Assembly (NCBI GenBank): GCA_016800925.1
Contig: JABCPU010000128.1
Span: 104,072 to 168,071 of the forward strand
Direction: 5' to 3'
DNA length: 64,000 bases
From: Suillus spraguei
Taxonomy: Eukaryota; Basidiomycota; Agaricomycetes; Boletales; Suillaceae
Part shown: in pieces, positions 11,154-22,908 of the stretch
Layout: every line of letters starts with the position of its first letter
How positions within the stretch are numbered: the first letter of the stretch is position 1
Notes under the pieces: generated by a model
What the model was told of the DNA's origin: nothing
The model's input: only the letters and a program-made list of their open reading frames with translations
Databases searched by the model: none
Made by a program: the position numbers and the translations under genes

Positions 11154-13202
11154 TCACAATGCATTGGCAACATTGTGGAGCATCGACAAACCAACAACTG
11201 CAGCCAAGACCACAAGTTGTGTTCCAGATGCGAGTGCAATACTACGAGGAGCGGCACCAATGTTCACTAAGTATATAGTATAAGCTAGGTCACGTATTAG
11301 AAGAAACAAGCGGCTTACCAAGGCCAGTGGCAGTAGATTCTGCGGATGTAACCGTCGAAGAAGTGAGGGAATAACTGCTTGAGGAACTAGTTGTGGGGCT
11401 GTTGAATGTACTGCTAGAACTGGTTTCTGGGAGAACAGGTGACAGGGGAGGAGTAGCAGTCGTGACGATGGTAGTCAGAGCAGTCGTGACGACCGTAGTC
11501 TGAGCAGTCGTGACGACCGTAGTCAGAGCAGTAGTCGTGACGGTGGCGGTCACAGTGAGAACGCTTCCTCCGCCGCTAGAAGAGCTGGTTCCTGGCAGAA
11601 CAGTTGACGGGGGTGGAACAGCGGTCGTGACGCTATTTGGAGCGGGTGCACTACTGCTAGAAGAACTAGTTCCTTGCAGAACAGTTGACGGGGGAGGAAC
11701 AGCGGTCGTGACGCTATTTGGAGCGGGTGCACTACTGCTAGAAGAACTGGTTCCTGGCAGAACAGTTGACGGGGGAGGAACAGCGGTCGTGACGCTATTT
11801 GGAGCGCGTCCACTACTGCTAGAAGAACTGGTTCCTGGCAGAACAGTCGACGCGGGAGGAGCAGTAGAGGTGACGCCGCTGGTCAGGGCGCTTCCTCCAC
11901 TGCTAGAAGAACTGGTTCCTGACTGAACAGTGGACGTGGAAGGAGCAGCAGTCGTGACAACGCTAGTCAGAGCACTTCCTCTGCTAGAAGAACTGGTTCC
12001 TGACTGAACAGTTGATGTGGAAGGAGCAGCAGTCGTGACGACGCTAGTCAGAGCACTTCCTCCGCTGCTAGAAGAACTGGTTCCTGACTGAACAGTCGAT
12101 GCGGGAGGAGAAGTAGTGGTGACGCCGCTGGTCAGAGCACTTCCTCCACTGCTAGAAGAACTGGTTCCCGACTGAACAGTCGACGCGGGAGGAGAAGTAG
12201 TGGTGACGCCACTGGTCAAAGCGCTTCCTCCACTGCTAGAAGAACTGGTTCCTGACTGAAAAGTCGACGCGGGAGAGGTAGTGGCGACGCCGCTGGTCAG
12301 AGCGCTTCCTTCACTGCTAGAAGAACTGGTTCCTGACTGAACAGTTGACGTGGGAGGGGCAGTAATCGTGACGGTGGTGGTCACAGTCAGAGCACTTCCT
12401 CCACCGCTAGAAGAACTGGTTCCTGACTGAACAGTTGACGCGGGAGGAGCAGTAGTCGTGACGCCGCTGGTCAGAGCGCTTCCCTCACTGCTAGAAGAAC
12501 TGGTTCCTGACTGAACGGTTGACGCGGGAGGAGTAGTAGTCGTGACGCTAGTAAGAGTGCTTTCACCACTGCTAGAAGAACTCGCTCCCGGCTGAGTAGT
12601 TGACGCGGGAGGAGCAGTAGTCGTGACACTAGTTAAAGTGCTTTCACCACTGCTAGAAGAACTCGTTCCCGGCTGAGCAGTTGACGTGGGAGGACCAGCA
12701 GTCGTGATGGTAGTTAGAATTTCTGTGTAACAGCCTAAATATATGTTAGCGTGGCTCACACAATCGACAGAAAACTTAACACACATCCTCCGTCGCAGCA
12801 CTTGAAACGCTCATCGGTCAGTTTTCACAATTGGGTCTGAGAAGGCGAAAGGCACGTACAGTGTAGTCGTCTGGACAGGAATACGAATCGTCGCACTATA
12901 CTCAATGTTAATCATAGTCGAAAGGTTTGTCATGCGACCTTACACAATAGGTGCCAACAGGGGTACATATATCCGGGTAGTCAGTGCATTGCTCTAGGGC
13001 GGGTTAGCAATATGTTTCTGAGTACTTAACGCATGGATTCCTTACGATATCCGCTACCACACCCTTGTCGAGCAAAGAACTTTCCTCGCCGAACCAAGAG
13101 AGCTGATGGTAGAGACTTGGAGTGATCTGGAACTCGTAAGACTGCTGAAGCAGGGACCGCAACAGCGAAAAGAAACATGGCGATACATAATAGACGTAGC
13201 AT
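11154..13202 (-). CDS. Secreted GPI-anchored mucin-like Ser/Thr-rich repeat protein with N-terminal Cys module
   Basis: My model has six exons: 13202-13046, 12993-12944, 12895-12860, 12800-12785, 12734-11319, 11266-11154 (595 aa). The start is the ATG of MLRLLCIAMFLFAVAVPASA, a clear signal peptide; an upstream in-frame ATG at 13226 is less likely. Three small exons (50, 36 and 16 nt) build a compact Cys-rich module (QCTDYPDICTPVGTYC, then CDDSYSCPDDYTCCDGGCC). The large exon holds roughly 16 repeats of about 24-26 residues (TTTAPPASTVQSGTSSSSS type), a likely heavily O-glycosylated stalk. The last exon ends LVVLAAVVGLSMLHNVANAL, a typical GPI signal. It probably sits at the cell wall as an adhesin or protective mucin; ligand unknown. 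Antisense ORFs in the repeats are shadows. Confidence 0.82.
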
Positions 13203-13454
13203 GGTGATGGTGGGGATTAGGGTCACCGTGTTCGCCTGGACTCTGTTGCTCGTCCTTTTATCAGAAAATTAGCATTAATTTTCTCAAGTCAGAGAATTCG
13301 GCAGTGACGTGATGCCGGCGCATCACTGATCAACGTTAACCTTGAGGTGTGATCGGTCGACAAATTTTGTCCTAGTTGGATCGGTATTTCATAGCACGTT
13401 GTGTTAGAACATGGCGACACAACCTAGGACTGGGTATGCTGTACGCAAAGAGCA
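13203..13454. other. Upstream region of the mucin gene
   Basis: No gene. Short AT-rich segments and presumably the mucin promoter; I could not point to a convincing TATA box. Confidence 0.4.
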
Positions 13455-13592
13455 TGAGCTCGATAAGTAGGACAACAAAGACATGTAAGTAGGACTTAAT
13501 GAAGACGATCACACATAGAAAAAGCTTCATGTCTTTCTCCGGCACAGTTTGCGGGGTCCAACCTTTACTAAATAATGTCAGTGGGTGGGAGC
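13455..13592 (+). repeat. Dispersed repeat, copy 1 (about 135 bp)
   Basis: This segment (gataagtaggacaacaaaga ... tcagtgggtggga) recurs in the same orientation at about 20168-20300, with shared blocks such as gtaagtaggac, aaaagcttc, cctttctccgg, gtttg-ggggtc and ttactaaataa-gtcagtg. Divergence is moderate. No coding potential; origin unknown. Confidence 0.7.
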
Positions 13593-14182
13593 TGAGCCGA
13601 TCTATTGTCGAAACACCCAAGTTGTCGCTTAGTAGTGGAAGATGTTTGATGTGTTACCAACGTTTACGGCTCAGTGATGCAACTAGGTCAACCTACCGTG
13701 GGTGGCAACGTTGCGACTAGCCCACTATCCTAATCACGATCTCACCGTGAGGCGCGGTATTGTAAAGCGAAAAGTAGTAATCTAAAAAGAAGTCGACGTT
13801 GTCACCTGTGCAATCAAAGGCTATACTGACGGCAGGAAGTCCCCATTGTGGCGCTAAGGATATATACATAGCAATGAGTAATTAGACGCCGTATTAGCAC
13901 TTTCTTGAACATTTGATGCATTGATGCGTAAATGACTGCGGAATGGGCGCGGTATCAATGCGGTACAGTGCAAGAAGTCGACGTAATACCTCATGGTACT
14001 CATCGGGCACGTTGGTAACCTCATTGGTAGTAGTACATGTGAACTTTGACTGCGATTTATTCTCAAAGATCTTTTTTATTGATTGTGTCGACATACAAAC
14101 CTTATAACTCAAATACTCGGCCATCAACTTTCCCTTTACCGATTAGTATGAGCGCCTTTTTCAGAATGTGTGAAATAGTACT
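13593..14182. other. No gene recognised
   Basis: Short ORFs only. The segment tatgagcgcctttttcag (about 14147-14164) reappears inverted near 16600-16620, so homologous sequence flanks the foldback element on both sides. Confidence 0.4.
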
Positions 14183-14353
14183 AAAGAATCGAATAAATAA
14201 ATAATAAAGTTCGAGTCCATTGTAGAGTGAGCGCTTAGCTTCCTCGGCCACGCGCTGCAGTTACTAGGCTAGTAACTGCAGCGCGTGGCCGAGGAAGCTA
14301 AGCGCTCACTCTACAATGGACTCGAACTTTATTATTTATTTATTCGATTCTTT
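14183..14353. repeat. Perfect palindrome, 85-bp arms with one-base centre
   Basis: Bases 14183-14267 are the exact reverse complement of 14269-14353. The centre reads gttactaggctagtaac. The right arm is the left terminus of the 2.16-kb element below; the left arm is a truncated second terminus facing it, separated by TA-GGC-TA. The structure can extrude as a long cruciform or hairpin RNA. Confidence 0.93.
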
Positions 14354-16433
14354 CGAGTTTCTCGAAATCATGTATCGAAAAAGTCCGAACACCCTTGAGG
14401 CACGCGATTCACAACGAAAAGACCCCAGCACTTTGCCCTAAACAGGACTACAATGTTACTGGCTTTAGCACATCGCTCAGCCAGGCGCGGCACACATGGT
14501 GCCAGTCAGACTTTACTCGGTTCTTTCGAGCTTCTGCACAGACAAAGTCCGAACACCCTCACGGGATTCACAACGAAAAGACCCCAGACCCTACTCGACA
14601 TGTTCGCTTCAGTTTAATGTTGCAGCCATCATTGAGCGGGCTCAAGATGCTGTCACTCTGTTGGATTGTCAGGGGTCGACGTACGAGCTCGACACTTATC
14701 GGGAATCTTCGGGAATGATGGCGCGATATTATGGGGCGTCGGCAGCATATTTTGCCGTTGGCAGGGATATCTAAGTAGATATTTTTCGGTACGACTACGC
14801 TATGCGTTTGTCAGCGGGTTCAGTGCAAAACCTGAGTTGGTATTACTTTGCAGAACGTGTCCGAGACTTGCGTGCAACTCAACACACTCCCCGTATGCCT
14901 CCCTTCCCTTGCTCCTCCATGACTTGAGTTTGGATAGCAGGAAGACGACGCCGCTCTCAGTTTTTCCCGGGAGGTTGTCTCACTACAAAGGTGAGGGAAC
15001 GAATGAGAAAGAGGTATCTACTCTGTTGATTTTAACAATCGAAGAGGTAATTATTGACGACCATAGCGACGTCGGCACACCCAACCACTGAGCGAGCAGC
15101 TTTTGAGACGTAGCAAGCCCAAGGTTATATAGTATGTACGAGGACGAAGACGGTACCTAAGCTATTCATACAGCCAGTCGATTATTCACGTGCTGATACC
15201 GAGACACTCCAATCCATTTCATGGCCATTAGCAGGCTTTGCGTTATCAAGGAGTTGACTGCAAGTTCAAGATATATTGATCGATACCATTACTACTTACA
15301 TGCTATGATGCAAATGACGCGAAGTCTAGAGACTGACTACCATGGCAGCATGAGAGTGATGATAGGAACAATACGACGCTGAAGGAAAGGCATCAATGAA
15401 AGAATGACAACGACAACAAAGTATCAAAGCGCTTGATGAGCTGCGCAAGAGTCATTTATGCAGGCTGCATCCAAGAGCGCAATCTATGTCACAAAAATAA
15501 ATAAACGAATCAGCATGTGAATAATTGACTCGCTCAGCGGCTGGGTGCGTCGACGTCGCTGTGGTCGTCAATAATTGCCTCTTCGATCGTTACAATCAAC
15601 AGAGTAGATACCTCTTTCTCATTCGTTCCCTCACCTTCGTGGTGAGACAACCTCCCAGGGAAAACTGACGAGAGCGGCGTCGTCTTCCTGCTATCCGAAC
15701 TCGAGTCATGGAGGAGCAAAGGAAGGCAGGCATGTGGGGAGTGACGGCATCTTGAGCTCGTTCGATGATGGCTGCAACATTAAAACACGTCGAGTAGGGT
15801 CTGGGGTCTTTTCGTTGTGAATCCCGTGAGGGTGTTCAGACCTTGCCTGTGCAGAAACTCAAAAGAACGGAGCAAGGTCCGACTGGTACCATGTGTGCCG
15901 CGCATGGCTCATAAGGCTGAGCGATGTAGTCCTGTTTAGGACAAAGTGGTTAGCGGCAAACTCGGCTCCCACTGATTATGAGAACCGGCGTGCTTACAGC
16001 TGGTTGTTGCAGTTCATCTTGGTGTCATGATAGACCACATGAGACGGTGCTTGGAGCTAGAAGATGGTAAACGTAAAGGAACCAGAGAAAATACTTTGAC
16101 AGCGACCAAGCGCTCACCAAAGGTGAAATACTGATCAGATATCCGCTCGAGTGCCGTCAAAGAGATATTCGCACTAGGCAGAATCCTGGATATATGTAAG
16201 AAGTGAGTAAGTCTTGGAGTGAATGTTCTCATGGCATCATGATTTGGATAGCTGCAACAATAAACTGAAATGAATATGTCGGGTAGAGTCTGCCAGGGGT
16301 CTTTTCGTTGTGAATCTCGTGAGGTGTTCGGACTTTTTCTGTACAGAAACTCGAGTAAATAAATAATAACGTTAGGGGTAGCTGTCCATTGTAAAGTGAG
16401 CGCTTAGCTTCTTCGGCCACGCGCTGCAGTTAC
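14272..16433. mobile_element. Foldback-like non-autonomous DNA transposon (about 2.16 kb)
   Basis: Both ends carry gtaactgcagcgcgtggccg (left) and its complement (right, ending at 16433), flanked by TA on each side, consistent with a TA target duplication. The inverted similarity continues for over 100 bp past the tip. Inside, the block ttcacaacgaaaagaccc occurs four times (about 14408, 14568 plus; about 15806, 16305 minus) and a larger inverted pair links about 14437-15095 with 15533-15945. No transposase ORF is present, so it would need help from a Tc1/mariner-type enzyme; that class is inferred only from the TA. Confidence 0.75.
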
Positions 16434-17154
16434 TACTATTTCATACACGAGTCCATGACCCGTTGTGCCTCCGGCACACGAAGCCAAGAAGAGTGTGAAG
16501 AGTGCAAAATCAAACCTTTTTGACTTTGCACTGCTTTTTGGCTTCACACTCACTTGGATCCGAAAACCGGCAACACCCGTGGTAAGCGCTTGATTCCTTA
16601 GATTTTGAAAAAGGCGCTCATTAGTAGTAGGGTCATGACTCGGAGTACGTTATAATAAGGTTTGACACAATCAATCAAATTATGTAAAAGTGCGCGACAA
16701 AGATTCATGCCATAGTTACATGTGCGAGAGGCTCTTCCTGAGGAGCCATACATGGCTAGAGTCGGCTCGCGCGGTCGTTATTGTGCTCCCACAGTTCAAA
16801 TAAAGCCCATATTATCATCAATTGAAACTTTCAGTTCTCCATTTCTCGTGAGTTTAGAATGGCGAAATAAAATGATAACAGTGAAGGGCATCTCCACCAA
16901 TCCATGAGTGCACTACTGAAGTCGTAAGCGTTCGAAAGTGTCCGTAACACGCGTAAGTTTAGCCTTCTCCGCTGCAGTTACCATATTCAACGGGCACTCA
17001 TATGCGGGCCAGGTGCAGTACACGCTACTGGTAGCCTAAGGCCAGCATACCCCAGGGACTCAGACTTACGTTGGTGACCTCACTCATAATAGTATATCTG
17101 TGATTTGTGATATCAAAAAAAATCTTAGTCTTCCGAACAAGTTCCGATCTTGCA
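16434..17154. other. No gene; contains a bulged inverted repeat
   Basis: At about 16483-16553 agtgtgaag...agtgcaaa pairs with tttgcact...cttcacact, with a small unpaired insert. A short tgtgcctccggcaca hairpin lies near 16464. The remainder shows nothing I can name. Confidence 0.45.
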
Positions 17155-17164
17155 GATATAAAAG
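17155..17164 (+). promoter_or_regulatory. Likely TATA box of the 17223 gene
   Basis: gatataaaag lies about 60 bp before the ATG at 17223, a usual spacing for a fungal TATA element. Confidence 0.6.
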
Positions 17165-17222
17165 AGTTGGCCGCTGAATTGCAACATTCAGACACACAGT
17201 GTTGCAATCATCAGTATCTCTG

Positions 17223-17949
17223 ATGAGGGTCGTCGCTTTGCGCCTCTTTTTCCTTTTGACTCTTTTTTTTACTTCCGTGCGGGCGAAGTACCGGAATGTA
17301 ACCGTCGACAGTACCAATCCTTCCATCCAGTTTGTTGGTAATTGGAACCCAGCTGGCGCTGGTGGCTGTGATAGTACAGTTCAGGCCGCTGCATTTTACG
17401 GAGGCGTACACAATTGCACCAATGAATCCGGCACTAGTGCGATCTTCACGTTCACCGGTACGCATACTTATAGTACTGTTGATGACTGAATACTTAATGA
17501 ATACCACAGGTGTTGCGATATACTACATAAACGCTCTTATTGCTGGTAATGTAACTACCGTTGTTTCACTCGACTCCGGACCGCGCACTTTGGTGAACCT
17601 CAGCAGTGAGTTTCCAGACACTGATGTGTCATGGGGTGTCAGATGGTGGGCAAGCGGATTGGATAATGGCGCACATACTCTTGTCATCTACGGGCCTAGT
17701 AGTGATACTACACCAAGTGGCACGTGGGGTGAAGTGAATGCATTAAGGCGAGTAATCTTGTGGTTGCTTATTCGATCGTCTAATACTATTTGTAGGTACA
17801 CAGTAGTCGAACATGAAAATATCGGTGCAATAGTGGGCGGTGCTATTGCTGGTTTAGTGGCCTTAATATTAGCAGCGGCAACATATCACATCTTTGGCGA
17901 AAAATTGGCAGATTGGTTCCACTACCTCGTTTGTTTCTCCTTCAAGTAG
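17223..17949 (+). CDS. Secreted/single-pass membrane protein of basidiomycete type
   Basis: Begins MRVVALRLFFLLTLFFTSVRA, a signal peptide, then an extracellular beta-rich region (VDSTNPSIQFVGNWN, FTFTG, FPDTDVSWGVRWW, GAHTLVIYGP) and a transmembrane helix (GAIVGGAIAGLVALILAAA) near the C terminus. This layout is common in Agaricomycete proteins of unknown function with a lectin-like fold. A 53-nt intron (17457-17509) joins FTFTG to VAIYYINAL. A second intron lies between about 17721 and 17795; its donor is ambiguous, and using 17721 would join SGT to YTVVEHEN. The ATG is preceded by a TATA box. Function unknown. Confidence 0.7.
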
Positions 17950-18136
17950 GTCGGCCTGACGTACTAATGGCTTCCGTTCCAGGGGTATTTACTATGTGGA
18001 TGGTTACTTTTCAAATACCGTCGCTTTATCTTCATATCCGAGGTCCCTCGCCCGACCGAGGTTGGTTGTGATATCTAATGGTGCTGGTCTCACTCATTGA
18101 ATCCCTTCCATTCTTCAGATCACGCTTTTCCTCACT

Positions 18137-19188
18137 ATGGAGCCACATTTTCCTGACAGTACCAATCAACCCCAGCCGTACCTATCTTGGAAGGTATATC
18201 ATCGAGATTTCCCGGATTTCAGCTACCTGACATTGTTAACAGGTCTTTAAAATCGGTCCCAGTAGTAAGAGGCCTGTCTTGTCGTTTGGTTCCAAGTTAA
18301 TCGTCTAAAAATTCGCAGAGCGTCAAGAGACCATCGATCTGCCTTCTGTGTATGTAGTGATATCTTCTTGTTTCAGCAACAGCACTCATTCTCTTCAGAG
18401 GTAACAAGGGTGAACCTGGCCTTGTGTTCTGTACATTGGACGACACCCAAGGCATTTTCAGCCCCAATGTAACATCACTTGAGGCAGCGGTCAGGTCGGC
18501 TTGTTTTTCTAAGCATATGGAGGTCTAATACTGTTTATATAGTCTGACCTCATCTGGGCAGAGGAGGAGGGCGCCTATAAATGGGTTCCAAACGGTCGCA
18601 CTGGGATATGTGTTGCAAATAGAGCGCCGCATGAGGTCTCTATCGCTCTTGGTTAGACATTTGAAACTTCCTCCTCCAAATGACTCATTGTAAACAGCAA
18701 CACCGTTTAATGAAAGCGCGAGCCCATTCTGGAAATTCGATCTGCTGTTTGTTGTCCTATTTCATTATATCCAACATTTATCTGACCGTTTTGATGTAGA
18801 CAAAATATGCCACGAAACTTCACTGGCAGGATCTTCGTTCACGCATTTGAAACTACAGATGCTAAGCGTAAGCATGTCTCCCACTTGGGTATGGATTACA
18901 GTACTCAATGATGGAGCATAGCTGGTTCACAGGATGTATTTTCCGATCCTGGTTTTCTTGCCAATCGAATCACCAAAGAGGGAGGCTACGATGTGTCAAA
19001 ACTTGGCCCAGTACGTCAGAATTGCAGTCTTGCGTTTTCATCCTTAACACTCGGTTCTTGTTTGGTAGAAAACGTATTGGTATATTTCTTGGCACGGCGA
19101 TGACGGGTTGAAAGTCGAAATTAGTAATTCTCGAAAGGCAAAGTATAAACGGCGCAAGTATAACATTGACGTGACTTCAAATTCGTAG
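18137..19188 (+). CDS. Intron-dense orphan protein
   Basis: Not recognised. Splicing about nine short exons gives a continuous protein-like reading: MEPHFPDSTNQPQPYLSWK, VFKIGPSSKRPVLSF, ALILFRGNKGEPGLVF, DLIWAEEEGAYKWVPNGRTG, TPFNESASPFWKFDLLF, RIFVHAFETTDAK, SQDVFSDPGFLANRITKEG and a last exon TYWYISWHGDDGLKVEISNS ... DVTSNS-stop. Introns of about 45-60 nt have normal donors and acceptors at most junctions; the junctions near 18290-18380 and 18770-18830 are uncertain. No signal peptide or membrane segment is visible. It may be related in style to the next orphan gene at 20782, but I see no clear shared motif. Real gene likely; function unknown. Confidence 0.6.
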
Positions 19189-20164
19189 GGTCTATGTTGG
19201 TGTCTGGTTTTGAAACTTTCATTGTAGACTGGTGACTAGTCACTCCACTCGTCTATTTTTCTTGTTGATACCCAACGGACATTACATAGTTCAACCTGCT
19301 AACTTGTTGCGTTTTAGTTATCTTTTGTGCTAGCTAGTCCATGGACCATAATGAACTCACGCATTTTGTCACGCCATGTCTTTTCATACTTCGCACCGCT
19401 TGAAAGTCGTGCACCGCAGCAATCTAAGTATCTCATTCATAGCAGGTGATTTTGAAAAGTATGTGGCCCTGGACAATTTGATTTTAGCATTCTATAATCA
19501 TGTGTAACCATGATATCGTATTCCAGATTTTTCCGTGGTGATTTGACCTTTGGAGGGAGTTATCTACGCACAAATCCAGCCTTATACACCTCATGGCGCG
19601 AGATCCACTTTTTTGTGCCCCCAAAGATAAATGGTCATGTATATTATATTACAAGGACACCCCTTTGGTCGGTGCCATGTAGACACAATGATATGTACTA
19701 CGCATTGATGTTTATAATAGTAATTTAGAAAATACAATGTTCGCACTGTCCTGTGTCTCTTCACGTTCTCACTCTCGTAAAGCTGTGTACAATTGACCGT
19801 GACCGAAAAGATCCGTATGAAGGTCGACTACGGTGCGCGCCAGCGTTAACCCTTGACGCCCCGTTAAATGTGGTTACACACGCAGGACGCAAGGGAAACT
19901 GTCTTCGATTTACCATCCACGAAGAACGATTTGGATGGAACGCGATGTTAGCGCGGGGAAATCTACTAGTACTATGTAATACCACACAATCTTTCTGATA
20001 ATCAGACCGATAATCGAAAATCTCGCGTCGGATGTCTCTAAATTGGTGTCAGCCCTGGTTAAACTTGACCAAAAACAGAGGTTACGAACGCTTGATCTGA
20101 GCTAACCAAAAAGGATATGCACATGTGCATCTTATGAGCGCTTTTGAGCCAAGTCACATTTGCT
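19189..20164. other. No gene recognised
   Basis: Short ORFs on both strands without family resemblance or start context. Confidence 0.4.
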
Positions 20165-20300
20165 GATTGATAGGCTCGATGAGTGGGACGGCAAAGATAC
20201 GTAAGTAGGACAATAAAAATAAGCATGGAAAAGCTTCGTACCTTTCTCCGGCAGTTTGTGGGGTCTGACCCTTACTAAATAACGTCAGTGGAGTGGTAAC
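20165..20300 (+). repeat. Dispersed repeat, copy 2
   Basis: Direct-orientation relative of 13455-13592, sharing the blocks gtaagtaggac, aaaagcttc, cctttctccgg and ttactaaataacgtcagtg. Confidence 0.7.
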
Positions 20301-20728
20301 ATGCTTTGATACATAGAGACAACACGTTCCCTATACGCCACGAGATCATGTTCTCGAAACCGGGTTACATAACCATCTTGGTATGTCGCTGCTTCTGTTA
20401 CCTCTTCAAGACTTCCATGAATAGCATCGCATGCCATAAACACATGTACAATTCAGACGCCTAGTGAAAACCTGGAGACGCTGAAATGTGACTTACCATA
20501 TTAGTACCATGTCGAAATGTGCTTCTCTCAAATCAAGTAAGCATTGAACGCCCAATCAGCGTTCATTTGATTACCAAATTCTTTTATGTACCTACTGCCA
20601 GTATGCTACGCGATAAGGTAAAATGCAACACAACTATTATACAGCAGCGTGATGGGGCATGCTGGCAGACATGCGGCGTCTTCAAGATCAGATCTGACCG
20701 AAAGTTTCGCTGGGGCCAATTGTTGCTG
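20301..20728. other. Upstream region of the 20782 gene
   Basis: No gene recognised before the TATA box. Confidence 0.4.
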
Positions 20729-20736
20729 TATATAAA
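20729..20736 (+). promoter_or_regulatory. TATA box of the 20782 gene
   Basis: tatataaa about 50 bp ahead of the ATG at 20782. Confidence 0.65.
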
Positions 20737-20781
20737 CGGTTCAGATATCCCGCATGCATCCCCCCAAATCACTGTACCACC

Positions 20782-22010
20782 ATGACCGGATTCAGTATTC
20801 GTACGTTGACTTCAGAACGCCACACAAAACTGGCCAGAAAAACAGATGTACGCTCCATGTCCATACTATCTACTGTAACTAGACTACTAACTTCTGATTT
20901 TTATGCAGGTCGTCGTCACATTCATTCGATCGCCTGAGAATGGGAATAGCGTGATGAACGATGATATTCCAATACCTTGGAAAGTACGTAGCCACCACTA
21001 TGACCTAGCATGGTAAAGGACGTGTAGTTCCAGATCCTTACGTTCCTAGCCAATAGTGAAGTAGTACTTTTTGCCGAACTTGACTTGAGGAGCTAAAACA
21101 CCGCTGTGGCAGGCAATACATACCGTTCAATTACTATACCTTCAGCGTAAGTGGTGATCACTATCTCCTTGTTCTATGCGGCTGATGAAACCTTGAAGGA
21201 TTGGCGTTTGCACAGTCAAGGAAAAGGATAGTGGTGTCCTGAGCCCCCAGCTCGGCACAACACTTTCGGTATGGTGAAATTTGTGTCATCCAATAGCTGG
21301 TTTTAATTTTTTATATCACTTCCTGAAGAAAGGTGGCGTCATACTCAAGTTTTCGGAGGAGGCAGGCGGGTTATATTGGGAGTCAGTTTCCCCTCCCCCG
21401 CCTTACACCGCATTACACTGAAACAACTTTCCATGCTAGAAATGCAGACGGCAATACAGAAGAGGTATATATCTCAACCGATTTCAGGGATAAGATAACT
21501 GACGAGTCCCCTTCGGTGTGTTGCCACAGACTGCATCAACTGAGGGTACAATCGATGGCGATTTCGTAATCAAGAATGAGTATGAGGAGACTAAGCTTGC
21601 TCTATGCTTATTTGACGACGACGACGTTTGCCTGCCTATCGTCAATTTGGGCGAACTCCCGTCCGTTCCTGTGCGACTTCTCAATGACTGAGCTAATGAC
21701 ACCTCATACAGAAAGGATGAAGAGATCAAGTTCAATGGAAAGTTATCTGTACAAGTCCACGTCATGGAGAACCAAATACGTGCGTTTATGCGTACTTAAA
21801 TAAAAGAATTGTCTAAATCTCCTCGTTTTCAGTGGGAAAGCCGCTAACCTGGCCGAGTACACCTCCATTGGTGAAGCCTATGGCTATAGCCGATATCTCC
21901 AAGGTGCGTTTCCTTCATACGTTACTGACACTAAGCATTCTTATTCACATCATCGTTATGAAGAAATCATTCAAACTTTATACCGAGCGAAATGGAACAA
22001 CCATCCTTAA
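20782..22010 (+). CDS. Intron-dense orphan protein
   Basis: Not recognised by family name. About ten short exons chain into one frame: MTGFSIRTLTSERHTKLARK, VVVTFIRSPENGNSVMNDD with IPIPWK, FQILTFLANSE, AIHTVQLLYLQ, KEKDSGVLSPQLGTTLS, KGGVILKFSEEAGG, NADGNTEE, TASTEGTIDGDFVIKNEYEE through LALCLFDDDDVCLPIVNLGELP, KDEEIKFNGKLSVQVHVMEN, GKPLTWPSTPPLVKPMAIAD and YEEIIQTLYRAKWNNHP-stop. Introns are mostly 45-65 nt, and some carry good branch sites (gctaatgac near 21690). The final intron as I drew it is only about 32 nt, so that end is uncertain. No signal peptide or membrane helix. Likely cytosolic; function unknown. Confidence 0.62.
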
Positions 22011-22908
22011 GTAGCCCTATGATATAGCAGTGCCTTTGAACAGAGTCGAAGTTCGCGAATAGTGATGCTGGTCGCCTGTTGTTGTATGCCAGATTTCCAA
22101 GCTAAAGATTACCACTTGTTGCCATGAGAAATACTATTTGATGTTTATACGCTCTTCAAGTTAGTCTACCATGCATGCTTTTATGAGGAGACCAGATGTG
22201 TCTTGCAGCTCTCGGTTTGGACCTACTGGTTTGCTTTACATCGTGTGAAGCTCTTCCGAACAATTTAGAAGAACTTCTGGAGCACCCTTGACTTTGTGCT
22301 CCGTATTCTTCCCAGAATATTGCTACTAGCCAGAGACCCATACTCATACTAGTATGTGAGTGTAACGTAAGAACGTAAGGAAAAGACCTCTGGAACAGGC
22401 TGAGACAGCCTGTTCGAGCATCCTCTCTAAAGTCTGAAACAGTACTGATTGAATCGACCATGATGGTATCCACATTCAATGGCGGCTGTTGCGAGCTTCC
22501 TTCGGAGCTTCTGATCTATCTCCTTGTATTTCCTTGTTCTGGACGTTGGTGAGAAAACGGGAATATAGTAATTGAACAATGAGGAGTCGTAAGCTCAGAT
22601 CGCGGCGTGGTGATAACGCAAAGTTCCGCAGGATTAAACATTTCGTTTTGTTCTTACTAGTTATAGTCTGTTTGACTGGGGATTAGCTAAAATGTAAGGT
22701 TGAGCGGTGAATCGTTCGAGAATCGAGATCGAATTCGTTTCTGTAGTAAACTGAGTCACTGCGCACTCGTATCTTGCTGTAAGAGCCGAACATTCTCGTG
22801 GTGGTACCTACTAACACACTGATCACTGACGTACCAAGTCGTGGAAGTCGGCAAGCACCCGAATCTTCTCCAAGTCGAAGAACGTTCTGAACAGAATCTC
22901 AAATTTTG
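22011..22908. other. No confident gene
   Basis: A short frame from the ATG at 22460 reads ELPSELLIYLLVF, which looks like the start of an F-box, but it stops after about 31 codons. I treat it as a possible relic only. Confidence 0.35.

Noticed and set aside
11510..11926. Plus-strand ORF in the mucin repeats
   Set aside because: Antisense of a homogeneous Ser/Thr repeat with no start context or family.
22460..22552. Possible F-box start ELPSELLIYLLVF
   Set aside because: Stops after about 31 codons with no downstream exon I could support.
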